From NCBI GenBank assembly GCA_021325095.1, contig JAJPHV010000060.1, forward strand, positions 49,962 through 113,961: a DNA stretch of 64,000 nt, given 5' to 3'. Origin of the DNA: Chloroflexota bacterium. GTDB lineage: Bacteria > Chloroflexota > Anaerolineae > Aggregatilineales > UBA2796. The translations under genes were made by a program, and so were the position numbers. Position 1 is the first letter of the stretch, and each line of letters begins with the position of its first letter. Below are positions 1-8,058 of the stretch, in pieces. The notes under the pieces were generated by a model. The model did not search any database and was not told the origin of the DNA. It worked only from the letters and a program-made list of their open reading frames with translations.

Positions 1-1200
1 CGGCTTCAAGCGCTGTGCCACCTGGTAAAAGCGGTAGGCAATGGCTTCCAGCCCGGCACGGATCAGGTGTTCCGGCCCGGTGTCGAAGGTCATGCCCATA
101 AAGACGGCCCGCGCCGTGTCGTTCCAGCCGGGGGCGCGTTCGCCCGCCAGGAAAGGCAGGATCGTCAAGCCGTGACTGTCTGGCTCCATCCGTTCCACTG
201 CTTCGCCGATGCTGGAACGGCCATCAACGTTCAGCACGCGCTGCATCCAGGCGTACAGGTTGCCCGCGTTGCTCAGTGGGCCGCCGATCAGGGATCGGGC
301 CGCGTCCACCCGGTAGGCAAACAGGCCGTCAGGGACCTGCTCCGGCGTGCCGGGCACGATCACGCGCAGCGCGCCGCTCGTGCCGACAGACAACGCCACA
401 TGATGCGGCGTGGTGCAGCCTGCACCGACGTTCGACGCTACACCGTCGCCGATGGAGGGCAGCCAGAGCGCATCTTTGAGCGCGGGCCAACGCCCAGCCC
501 ATTCCCCACTCAGACCTTGAAACGGCTTCGATGACGGGAGCGAGAGTTGTTGGCGCTGAATGGGCAGCGTGGCAAGCACCAGATCATCCCAGTCCAGCCG
601 GTGACGGTTGAACAGCCCGCTCCACGAGGCCGTACTCAAACTGACCCACCGCTCGCCAAACAGCTGATACAGCGCGTACTCCCCAATCGATAGCCAGTAG
701 GCCGTCCTCTGGAACTGTTCCGGCTCGGCGGCTTGCAGCCACAGCAAGCGCAGCGGCCAATAGCTGGGGTGGACGCGGCATCCGGTGCGCTGCGTGTAAT
801 CGCTGGCAGATAGACCCGCCACCTCAAGCCGCGCTTTCCAACTTTCACCCAGGTTTGCGCCGCGCACGTCGGCCCAGGTGTAGATGGACGTGGTCGGCTG
901 TCCGCGCGCGTCGATGCCCATCAGGTTGCCGACCAGCGTATCCATTGCCACCAGCGCGATGCGTCCGGCACGCGGCCCGGCCTGCCGCAATGCGGCGTCG
1001 ATGCACTCGAAAATCCGGCTGCACATCGCGCCGGGGTCAATGGTCGAACCGCCGTCGGGCGTGGTACCGGGGGAATAACGCGCCTGCACGAACACGCCGT
1101 CCAGCGCCTGACCCTGCCGGTCAAAGATCATGGCGCGCACGGACGACGATCCTACGTCGATGGCGAGGATGAGCGCTTCTGGGGGAAGAACAGGTTGCAT
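1..1200 (-). CDS. FGGY-family carbohydrate kinase, gluconokinase-like (3' end outside window)
   Basis: Reading back from an ATG at 1198-1200, an open frame runs to the window edge, about 400 codons of a family usually near 500 residues, so the C-terminus is missing. The N-terminus has the sugar-kinase phosphate loop AIDVGSSSVRAMIF. Later segments are GDGVASNVGAG, a second phosphate loop VGTSGALR, and PFLAGERAPGW, the last being typical of gluconate kinases in the FGGY family. The family phosphorylates sugars or sugar acids with ATP in the cytoplasm. The substrate is inferred only from that last motif; xylulokinase or glycerol kinase remain possible. Confidence 0.85.
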   Translation of the reverse strand, partial: MQPVLPPEALILAIDVGSSSVRAMIFDRQGQALDGVFVQARYSPGTTPDGGSTIDPGAMCSRIFECIDAALRQAGPRAGRIALVAMDTLVGNLMGIDARGQPTTSIYTWADVRGANLGESWKARLEVAGLSASDYTQRTGCRVHPSYWPLRLLWLQAAEPEQFQRTAYWLSIGEYALYQLFGERWVSLSTASWSGLFNRHRLDWDDLVLATLPIQRQQLSLPSSKPFQGLSGEWAGRWPALKDALWLPSIGDGVASNVGAGCTTPHHVALSVGTSGALRVIVPGTPEQVPDGLFAYRVDAARSLIGGPLSNAGNLYAWMQRVLNVDGRSSIGEAVERMEPDSHGLTILPFLAGERAPGWNDTARAVFMGMTFDTGPEHLIRAGLEAIAYRFYQVAQRLKP

Positions 1201-1252
1201 CAATGATGGTCTCCACAGTAGCGGGAAGGCGCGCCAATCATACTGCAATTTA

Positions 1253-1294
1253 CCTCACCCCCCAACCCCCTCTCCGCTGCGCAGAGAGGGAGAG
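1253..1294. repeat. Dispersed GC-rich palindromic repeat, copy A
   Basis: This begins CCTCACCCCCC and ends in a GAGAGGGAGAG arm that can pair back with the CCCCTCTC block. It lies between the divergent sugar kinase and VIT/VWA genes. The same pattern recurs in at least eight other intergenic places in this window, always outside genes or at their ends. Confidence 0.65.
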
Positions 1295-1382
1295 TTGGCA
1301 TTGTAATCTTTGCGGTGCGGGAACTTTTCAGCGGACAGGCACGTCCTACAGGTCAGAACATATCAAAATCGTCGGAGGTTGT

Positions 1383-3650
1383 ATGAAACCCAGAGTGACT
1401 CGCTTAAGTATGGTTGCTGGGCTGTTAACTGGGCTATTAACAGTGGCTGTAACGCTGGTCGCCGTGACGAGCGCGCTGGCGTTTGGCGCAATGCCCGCCC
1501 CCAAGCACCTGCCCGCCCAGCAGACTTCTGGCGGCGTGTATATCAAGTCGCACCGCGTCACCGTTAACATCGAGAACCAGGTAGCCGTGACCAAAGTGGA
1601 GCAGTTGTTTGTCAACGAGAGCCAGCACGTGGCCGAAGGGACGTACCTGTTCCCGCTGCCCGCCGGCGCTGCCGTCTCCAACCTGACCATGTACGTCAAC
1701 GGCGTACCCATCCAGGCCCAGATTCTGGACGCCAAGCAGGCCCAGGCCATCTACACGGAGACGGTACGGCGGCTGCGTGACCCGGCCCTGTTGCAATACG
1801 TTGGGCGCAGCGCTATCCAGGCCAACATCTTCCCCATCCCGGCGGGCGATCAGCGCAAGATCGAGATCACCTACAGCCAGGTCGTCACCGCCGACAACGG
1901 CCTGATCAACTACACCTACCCGCTCAAGACCGACTATGCCAGCCCGCTGCCCGTGCAGCAGGTCTCTGTGTCGGTCAGCGTTACCTCCAAAGACCCGATC
2001 AGCACGGTCTATTCGCCCAATGCGCTGGTCGCCATCTCCCGGCCCGACGATAACCACTTCCAGGCCGGATTCGAGACGACGAACTATCGGGCCGCCGAGG
2101 ACTTCGCCATCTATTACGGCGTTGCCAGCAGCGAGATCAACGCCAACCTGCTGACCTACCGGGCCAGCGCCAGCGAAGACGGCTACTTCATGTTCATGAT
2201 CACGCCGCCCACCAAAGTCGATGCCAACCGCGTGATTCCGAAAGACGTGATCATCGTCCTCGACCAGTCCGGCTCGATGCAGGGCAACAAGTGGCAGCAG
2301 GCCCAGGCCGCTGTCTCCTACGTCTTGAAGCACCTGAACCCCCAAGATCGCTTTAACGCCATTGTCTTCAGCACGGGCTATCGCATCTTCGCCAAGACGC
2401 TGCAACCCGTCTCCGAGGCGGGTAAGGCCGCGCAGTGGGTGAACGGCCTGGAGGCGGAAGGCGGCACGAACATCGACGTGGCGCTCAAAACGGCCCTGTC
2501 CATGATGGATAAGGAGCGGCAGACGATTGTACTGTTCCTGACCGACGGCCTGCCCACCGAGGGCATCACCAACGCCAAGGACATCCTGGCGAACGTTCAG
2601 GCCAACGCTGCGCCGAACCTGCGCATCTTCTCCTTCGGGGTGGGCAATGACGTGGACACCTACCTGCTCGACTCGTTGTCCAGCACCTATCACGGCGTCA
2701 GCGTCTACGTGCGCCCCAACGAGAACATCGAAGCGAAGGTGAGCAGCCTGTATAACAAGATCACGTCACCCGTCCTGACCGCACTCAAGCTCGACTTTGA
2801 CGGCGTGCTGGTCGAGGATATGTACCCGTCTGATCCGCTGCCCGACCTGTTCGCCGGGTCGCAGTTGGTCATCACCGGGCGCTTCCGGGACCAGGGAACG
2901 GCGACGGCCAAACTGACCGGTCTGATCGACGGCAAGACCCAGACCTACACCTACAGCAACCTGAACTTCCCCGACAACGCCGGTGGGCAGCCATTCGTGC
3001 CGCGCCTGTGGGCGACCCGCAAGATCGGCGCGCTGCTCAACCAGATTCGGCTCAACGGCGAGAAGCCCGAACTGGTGGACGCCGTTGTGCGCCTCAGCGT
3101 GCGCTACGGGATCATCACGCCCTACACGTCCTACCTGATCCAGGAGAATGACATCACGGCGCAAGGCGGCGGGCAGGGCGGACAGCGCGACGGCGCGCCC
3201 AGACCCATCGCCATACAGCCGACGGCTGGCGCAATGCCTGTTGGTGGTGCAGCCCCGTCGTCGGGTGAAAAGGCTGTTGATGCAGCGCAATCCTCGAACA
3301 ACATGGCGGGCGCAGTCCAGGCCCAACCCGCGCCGACGATGATGCCAGCGATGACGGCGACGGCGGGCGGTGCAGGCGGCCCCACCGACAAAACCGAGCC
3401 GAGCAAGGGCACAGGCCGCGCCAACGAGCCGATCAAGCAGGTCAATGACCGGACGTTCGTCCTGCGCAACGGCACGTGGATCGACACGCTCTACACGTCC
3501 GACCAGATGAAGGTGACGCCGGTGATCTTCCTGAGCGACGAATACTTCAAGCTGCTGGAGGAGCACCCGGAGATCAAGGACTACCTGGCGATTGGCGACC
3601 ACGTGATTGTGGTGGTGGGCGACGTTGCCTACGAAGTCAAACCGCACTAG
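1383..3650 (+). CDS. Secreted VIT and von Willebrand factor A domain protein
   Basis: I place the start at 1383 because GGAGG sits just upstream and the product then opens with a signal peptide (MKPRVTRL followed by a hydrophobic run ending ALAFG). The frame stays open upstream but lacks protein character. The 755-residue product has a VIT domain at about 45-165 (VYIKSHRVTVNIENQ onward) and a VWA domain at about 285-455. The VWA domain has an intact metal site, LDQSGSM with Asp near 294, plus TDGLP. A low-complexity Ala/Gly/Pro stretch follows at about 590-680, then a short C-terminal domain. Relatives are inter-alpha-trypsin-inhibitor heavy-chain-like proteins that bind ligands at the cell surface. 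The ligand is unknown, and no neighbour suggests a partner. Confidence 0.88.
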   Translation: MKPRVTRLSMVAGLLTGLLTVAVTLVAVTSALAFGAMPAPKHLPAQQTSGGVYIKSHRVTVNIENQVAVTKVEQLFVNESQHVAEGTYLFPLPAGAAVSNLTMYVNGVPIQAQILDAKQAQAIYTETVRRLRDPALLQYVGRSAIQANIFPIPAGDQRKIEITYSQVVTADNGLINYTYPLKTDYASPLPVQQVSVSVSVTSKDPISTVYSPNALVAISRPDDNHFQAGFETTNYRAAEDFAIYYGVASSEINANLLTYRASASEDGYFMFMITPPTKVDANRVIPKDVIIVLDQSGSMQGNKWQQAQAAVSYVLKHLNPQDRFNAIVFSTGYRIFAKTLQPVSEAGKAAQWVNGLEAEGGTNIDVALKTALSMMDKERQTIVLFLTDGLPTEGITNAKDILANVQANAAPNLRIFSFGVGNDVDTYLLDSLSSTYHGVSVYVRPNENIEAKVSSLYNKITSPVLTALKLDFDGVLVEDMYPSDPLPDLFAGSQLVITGRFRDQGTATAKLTGLIDGKTQTYTYSNLNFPDNAGGQPFVPRLWATRKIGALLNQIRLNGEKPELVDAVVRLSVRYGIITPYTSYLIQENDITAQGGGQGGQRDGAPRPIAIQPTAGAMPVGGAAPSSGEKAVDAAQSSNNMAGAVQAQPAPTMMPAMTATAGGAGGPTDKTEPSKGTGRANEPIKQVNDRTFVLRNGTWIDTLYTSDQMKVTPVIFLSDEYFKLLEEHPEIKDYLAIGDHVIVVVGDVAYEVKPH

Positions 3651-3675
3651 CGGGGCGAGTGCATCTCAGCTTCGC

Positions 3676-3749
3676 TCCCCTCATCCCCCGGCCCCTTCTC
3701 CCACTCAGGGGAGGAGGGGCCAGCTCGCTGTGGTCAGGGGGTGAGGCGG
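3676..3749. repeat. Dispersed GC-rich palindromic repeat, copy B
   Basis: A double copy: CCCCTCATCCCCCGGCCCC with a GGGGAGGAGGGGCC arm, then a GGGGGTGAGG mirror arm. It fills the convergent gap between the VIT/VWA gene and aspS and covers the last few codons of aspS. A folded RNA here could act as a bidirectional terminator. Confidence 0.6.
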
Positions 3750-5041
3750 TGAATGTCTCGCGGGAAGAGCGTCGCCAGCCGGATGTTGTCCAGACACAGC
3801 AACTGCATCACAAAGCGTTCCAGGCCAATGGCAAAGCCGCCGTGCGGAGGCATCCCGAATTTGAACGTCTCAAAATACGTCTCAAACGGTTCGAGCGGGT
3901 AATTAAAGCGCCTGGCCGCTTCGAGGTAATCCTTGTACAGGTGCAGGCGCTGGCCGCCCGTCACCAGTTCCGTCCCCCGGAAGAGCAGGTCGAAGCTGTT
4001 GGAGTAGCGCGCATCGGCGGGGTCGGGATGCGTGTAGAAGGGGCGCTTGACCATCGGGTAGCCCGTCACAAACAGGAAGTCGCTTTTGTGCTCGTTTTTG
4101 GCCCACTGCCCCAGAAGGCGCTCGTGTTCCGGGGCAAGGTCGGGTTCGCCCAGCGCGTCGGTCACGCCGAACTGGTCGTGCAACATCTGCTGCGCCTTTG
4201 GGAAGTGAATCCAGGGGATCGAGTCGGGTAGTATGGGCATTTCCACGTCCAGCAGCTTGAGTTCTGCTGCATGGTGCTGTTGGAGGTAGCCGAGGATGCC
4301 GCGTATCACCTCAGTCAGGAGTGCCATTACATCGAAATGATCGCGGATGAAGCCGAACTCCACGTCCAGGCTGACGTACTCGTTGACGTGGCGCGTCGTG
4401 GAGTGCGGTTCGGCGCGGAAGACCGGCCCCACCTCAAAGACGCGCTCGAACACCCCGACCATGATCTGCTTGTAGAACTGGGGACTCTGCGCCAGGTACG
4501 CATTCCGTCCGAAATACTCCACGCCGAAGACGTTCGCGCCGCTCTCGGTGGCCGAGGCCACCAGCTTGGGCGTTTGAATCTCGGTGAAGTCGCGGGCGCG
4601 CAGCGTTTCGCGGAACCCGGCCATCACCCCCGACGACAGCTTGAGGACGGCGCGCCGATCCGGGGCGCGATGCCCGACAACCGCATGATCGAGGAAGGTG
4701 GGCAGCGTCGCCCGAATCGTATTCTTGTACAGCGCGAACAGGGTGGCGTCGTGAACCGGGGAAATGACCTCAACGGTCACCTGATGCAGTTCAAAGCCGC
4801 CGGGCGCCTGCGCCGCCTCGACCACCGTCCCCACCACGTCGATGACCGTTTCAACGAGCAACCCGTGAAGTGGGGCCAGGTCAGCCGGGCCGAGGACGCA
4901 CTGCGCGATCCCGGCGCGATCTCGCAGCACCAGGAAATTGACCTCGCCCAGTTTGCGGAGACGGTGTAGCCAGCCTTTGAGCCGCACCTGCTGGCCGACG
5001 TGCTGGCCGAGTTCGCGTGTCAGAATACGTTGGTGTTCCAT
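3734..5041 (-). CDS. aspS: Aspartate--tRNA(Asp/Asn) ligase, archaeal-type
   Basis: The 435-residue protein is a class IIb aminoacyl-tRNA synthetase. The N-terminal OB-fold anticodon-binding domain (about 1-105) includes VRLKGWLHRLRKLG. The catalytic core follows with motif 2 (FEVGPVFRAE) and motif 3 (GGFAIGLERFVMQLL). It lacks the bacterial GAD insertion, which makes it the short archaeal-type enzyme, and its segments PFYTHPDP and TELVTGGQRLH fit AspRS better than AsnRS. Many bacteria use this type as a non-discriminating enzyme that also charges tRNA(Asn), later amidated by GatCAB. Whether this one discriminates cannot be read from sequence alone. Confidence 0.9.
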   Translation of the reverse strand: MEHQRILTRELGQHVGQQVRLKGWLHRLRKLGEVNFLVLRDRAGIAQCVLGPADLAPLHGLLVETVIDVVGTVVEAAQAPGGFELHQVTVEVISPVHDATLFALYKNTIRATLPTFLDHAVVGHRAPDRRAVLKLSSGVMAGFRETLRARDFTEIQTPKLVASATESGANVFGVEYFGRNAYLAQSPQFYKQIMVGVFERVFEVGPVFRAEPHSTTRHVNEYVSLDVEFGFIRDHFDVMALLTEVIRGILGYLQQHHAAELKLLDVEMPILPDSIPWIHFPKAQQMLHDQFGVTDALGEPDLAPEHERLLGQWAKNEHKSDFLFVTGYPMVKRPFYTHPDPADARYSNSFDLLFRGTELVTGGQRLHLYKDYLEAARRFNYPLEPFETYFETFKFGMPPHGGFAIGLERFVMQLLCLDNIRLATLFPRDIHRLTP

Positions 5042-5134
5042 GCAGCAGCCTTAAGATTTAGCTCAGGAAATGACAGGGAAGCGTAGCAAGGGGTCGGGTG
5101 GGTGTCAATGGGCAGTTCGTTCAATTGGAACCGT

Positions 5135-6208
5135 TCAGGCCACGATCAGGCACGCATCGCCCAGGCTGTAGAAGCGATAGCCCTCCCGCTTGGCGACCTC
5201 GTAGGCGTTCAGCATCAGTTCGCGCCCGGCGAAAGCACTGACCAGCATCAACAGCGTGGACTTGGGCAGGTGGAAGTTCGTGATCATCGCATCCACCACG
5301 CGGAAGCGATAGCCCGGCATAATGAACAGCGCCGTCCGCTCCGCAATGGCGACGACGGGTCGCCAGGGGCAAACATCCGCCCCGGCCTCGCCCGCCGAGC
5401 GCTGGGCCGCCGTTTCCAGCGTGCGAACTGTCGTTGTGCCGACGGCAATCACCCGCCCGCCCCGCAGCTTGGCCTCGTTGATCTTCCGTGCGTCATCAGG
5501 CGTCAGTTCGGCATATTCTTCGTGGAGGCGGTGAGCGCTGATCTGTTCGGCCTTCACGGGTTGGAACGTCCCCGGCCCGACATGCAGCGTGCAGTAGGCG
5601 ATCTGCACGCCCATCGATTGGATGCGCAGCAGCAGATCGGCGGTGAAGTGCAGGCCCGCCGTCGGCGCAGCAACTGAGCCGGGTGTGTGGGCATATACGG
5701 TCTGGTAGCGCTCCGGATCGGATAAGGGTTCGTGAATGTAGGGCGGCAGTGGCATCTCGCCGAGCCTGTCCAGATATGGCTCTACCGGCACATTGAACTC
5801 AACGACGCGCTGCGACTCTTCGCGCACCTCGATCACCGTCACCTCGATGTCCGGCACGCCGTCAGCCCGCAGCGCCAGCCGCAATCCCCGGTGGATATTC
5901 CTGCCGCCGACCAGCGCCAGCCAGCGACGGTCATCAATGCGCTGGATCAGCAGGAGTTCCACCGCGCCTCCCGTCAGAATCTTGGTGGCGTGCAGGCGTG
6001 CCGGGATCACCCGTGTCTGGTTGAGCACCAGCACATCGCCGGCGCGTAGATATTCGGGTAGATCGCGGAAAATGCGGTGTTCGAGCCGTCCATCGGCGCG
6101 GTGGATGACCAGCAGGCGAGCCGAGTCGCGCGGCTCAACCGCCGTCTGCGCGATGCGATCCGGCGGCAGGACGTAATCAAAATCACTGGCTTGCAGCGGG
6201 CGATCCAA
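5135..6208 (-). CDS. queA: tRNA preQ1(34) S-adenosylmethionine ribosyltransferase-isomerase
   Basis: The 357-residue protein is a full-length QueA, opening with DFDYVLPPDRIAQTA and containing DSARLLV, TRVIPARL, AAPTAGLHFT, LHVGPGTFQPVK, HEEYAEL, GTTTVRTLE and NFHLPKSTLLMLV. It moves the ribosyl part of S-adenosylmethionine onto preQ1 at the wobble base of tRNAs, giving epoxyqueuosine. It lies 10 bp downstream of a DUF2905 gene and in the same direction as ruvB. The ruvB-queA arrangement is common in bacteria and points to one transcript. Confidence 0.97.
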   Translation of the reverse strand: MDRPLQASDFDYVLPPDRIAQTAVEPRDSARLLVIHRADGRLEHRIFRDLPEYLRAGDVLVLNQTRVIPARLHATKILTGGAVELLLIQRIDDRRWLALVGGRNIHRGLRLALRADGVPDIEVTVIEVREESQRVVEFNVPVEPYLDRLGEMPLPPYIHEPLSDPERYQTVYAHTPGSVAAPTAGLHFTADLLLRIQSMGVQIAYCTLHVGPGTFQPVKAEQISAHRLHEEYAELTPDDARKINEAKLRGGRVIAVGTTTVRTLETAAQRSAGEAGADVCPWRPVVAIAERTALFIMPGYRFRVVDAMITNFHLPKSTLLMLVSAFAGRELMLNAYEVAKREGYRFYSLGDACLIVA

Positions 6209-6218
6209 TGCGGCTCCG

Positions 6219-6482
6219 TCAGCGGTTCAGCAGCCGGATCACGACGTTGATGACAATCGTCAACACGATGCTGATCAGGATCATGCTCACGATGGGGAAG
6301 AAGCACGAGAAGCCAGAAGTCTCAATGCGAATGTCGCCCGGCAGATTGAACAACTGGTTAATGCCGGGGATGCGGCTGGCGAGCAGCAGCAGCCCGCCAA
6401 ACACCATCACGCCCGCGCCAAGTACGAGCAGCAGCCGCCCGATACTGTCCAGTTCCATACGTGGCCTCTTGTTCTCGCCCAT
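6219..6482 (-). CDS. DUF2905 small membrane protein
   Basis: The 87-residue product has two hydrophobic helices (LLLVLGAGVMVFGGLLLLA and IVSMILISIVLTIVINVVI). Between them is the family signature PGDIRIE followed by an aromatic and Pro segment (FSCFFPIV). DUF2905 proteins are short inner-membrane proteins of unknown function, often encoded beside ruvB and queA, as here: it is 6 bp after ruvB and 10 bp before queA. Confidence 0.88.
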   Translation of the reverse strand: MGENKRPRMELDSIGRLLLVLGAGVMVFGGLLLLASRIPGINQLFNLPGDIRIETSGFSCFFPIVSMILISIVLTIVINVVIRLLNR

Positions 6483-6488
6483 ACAATC

Positions 6489-7520
6489 TCACAGTAGCGG
6501 CCCCTGTACCGGCATTCCGTCGTAACTGATACCCAGGTGTTCGTAGGCTTTGCGGGTAGCCTTGCGCCCGCGCGGGGTACGTTCCAGGAATCCGAGTTGC
6601 AGCAGGAACGGCTCGTACACGTCCATGATCGTGTCCGGCTCCTCGCTGATGGATGCTGCAACGGTTTCCAGACCCACCGGGCCACCGTCAAAATTCTCGA
6701 TAATAGTGCGCAGGATACGCCTGTCGATGTCGTCCAGACCGAGTTGATCAATGCCCAGGCGATTCAGCGCTTCGTTGGCGACTGCCTGTGTGATTGTGCC
6801 TTCGGCGCGTGCCTGGGCAAAATCACGAGCCCACTTGAGCAGCCGCAACCCGATACGCGGTGTGCCACGTGCCCGTGAGGCCAGTTCAAACGCGCCCTCC
6901 GGATCAATTGGCACTTTCATCAGTCCAGCGGCGCGCGTCACGATCTGGGTCATGGCTTCTTTTTCGTAAATGTCCAGGCGATACACCGCGCCGAAACGCG
7001 AACGCAGCGCGCCCGTCAGCAGCGCCAGCCGGGTCGTCGCACCGATCACCGTGAAGCGCGGCAGGTTCAGCCGGACATTTTTCGCGGCTGGCCCCTTGCC
7101 AACCACAATATCCAGCGCAAAGTCTTCCATCGCCGGATAGAGGATTTCTTCAACCGCCTTGCCGAGCCGGTGAATCTCATCAATGAACAGTACGTCCTTC
7201 TCGCGCAGGTGGGTCAGGATCGCGGCCAGATCGCCCGCCCGCTCGATGGATGGCCCCGCCGTGATGCGCACGTTGGCGTTCATCTCCTTCGCCATGACGT
7301 GCGAAAGCGTGGTCTTGCCAAGACCGGGCGGCCCGTAGAACAGGATGTGATCGAGCGGGTCCTGGCGCGCTTTGGCGGCATCCACCAGGACTTTCAGATT
7401 CTCCACCACCTTTTCTTGCCCGATGATCTGGCTGAGAGACTGCGGGCGCAGATTCTGATCCTGGTCTTCCTGCCGCCGCTTGGCGCTGATAATGCGGTTT
7501 CCAGAGGGCTGGTCTGCCAT
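6489..7520 (-). CDS. ruvB: Holliday junction branch migration DNA helicase RuvB
   Basis: The start at 7518-7520 ([16 protein letters not shown]) has GGAG upstream and gives the usual length of 343 residues; a longer frame exists but adds a non-conserved tail. Motifs are the Walker [12 protein letters not shown], Walker [10 protein letters not shown], the sensor 1 region GATTR, and a C-terminal winged helix ending in [13 protein letters not shown]. RuvB is the hexameric AAA+ motor that drives branch migration with RuvA. No ruvA or ruvC is adjacent. Confidence 0.97.
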   Translation of the reverse strand: MADQPSGNRIISAKRRQEDQDQNLRPQSLSQIIGQEKVVENLKVLVDAAKARQDPLDHILFYGPPGLGKTTLSHVMAKEMNANVRITAGPSIERAGDLAAILTHLREKDVLFIDEIHRLGKAVEEILYPAMEDFALDIVVGKGPAAKNVRLNLPRFTVIGATTRLALLTGALRSRFGAVYRLDIYEKEAMTQIVTRAAGLMKVPIDPEGAFELASRARGTPRIGLRLLKWARDFAQARAEGTITQAVANEALNRLGIDQLGLDDIDRRILRTIIENFDGGPVGLETVAASISEEPDTIMDVYEPFLLQLGFLERTPRGRKATRKAYEHLGISYDGMPVQGPLL

Positions 7521-7658
7521 AAAAGGGACTCCGTCGCTCACGTGTGCTATCGGCAGCACTGAGTATAGCGGGGCAGGCAGCGCCCGGCAAACACGGAAAT
7601 TTACCCTCTTTGCCTCACCCCCTGTCAGGCGAGCGGTACATAATTCCCAATTCCCTCC

Positions 7659-7671
7659 GTCACAATGTGAC
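7659..7671. promoter_or_regulatory. 13-bp perfect palindrome in a divergent promoter region
   Basis: GTCACA-A-TGTGAC is a perfect 6+1+6 inverted repeat between ruvB (minus) and the DUF6150 gene (plus), 40 bp before the latter's ATG. A second short palindrome GTGTACAC lies at 7703-7710. The position suits an operator. No regulator is assigned. Confidence 0.4.
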
Positions 7672-7711
7672 ATACACTTATGAAAGGCGTAAATCGAACG
7701 AGGTGTACACC

Positions 7712-7957
7712 ATGCCAGCCGCTAGATGGGTATACATCACCGATGATCCGAACAAAGCCCGCGAGGTCGTGTTTATCACTGACTGTGCCAGCCGCGCCAA
7801 AGAGCGTGTCTACGTGACGACGGAACCGCTGAATGCCCATAGCTGGGTATACGTCACGGACGACCCCAAGAAGGCCCGCTCGTGGATCTTCGTGGAGAAC
7901 CCTGAAGACCTGCCCAAGAAGAAGACGGACGCCAAGCGAAGCACGCTGGCCTGGTAG
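7712..7957 (+). CDS. DUF6150-like small repeat protein
   Basis: I chose the ATG at 7712 because the 81 residues after it are made of three related beta-strand repeats: [27 protein letters not shown] and [13 protein letters not shown]. The upstream extension shares nothing with them. The repeats match the DUF6150 pattern (VYVTDDPxxA), a family of short cytoplasmic proteins of unknown function. The C-terminus is Lys-rich. The upstream SD is weak. Confidence 0.75.
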   Translation: MPAARWVYITDDPNKAREVVFITDCASRAKERVYVTTEPLNAHSWVYVTDDPKKARSWIFVENPEDLPKKKTDAKRSTLAW

Positions 7958-7995
7958 CGTCGGGAAGTTGTCGGATTAGCGTCGGGATAATCTAT

Positions 7996-8025
7996 TTGAC
8001 GCAGCCCTATCCGATGGTCTAGACT
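7996..8025 (+). promoter_or_regulatory. Sigma70-type promoter for the SH3b/CARDB lipoprotein gene
   Basis: TTGACG (7996-8001), an 18-bp spacer, and TAGACT (8020-8025), 33 bp before the ATG at 8059. Confidence 0.45.
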
Positions 8026-8058
8026 GGTCAAAAAGTCTTTAACACAAGGATAGGGAAC

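Noticed and set aside
1437..2693. 418-codon minus-strand open frame opposite the VIT/VWA gene
   Set aside because: It mirrors codon structure of the real plus-strand gene, with no domain or SD; GC-rich third positions keep the antisense frame open.
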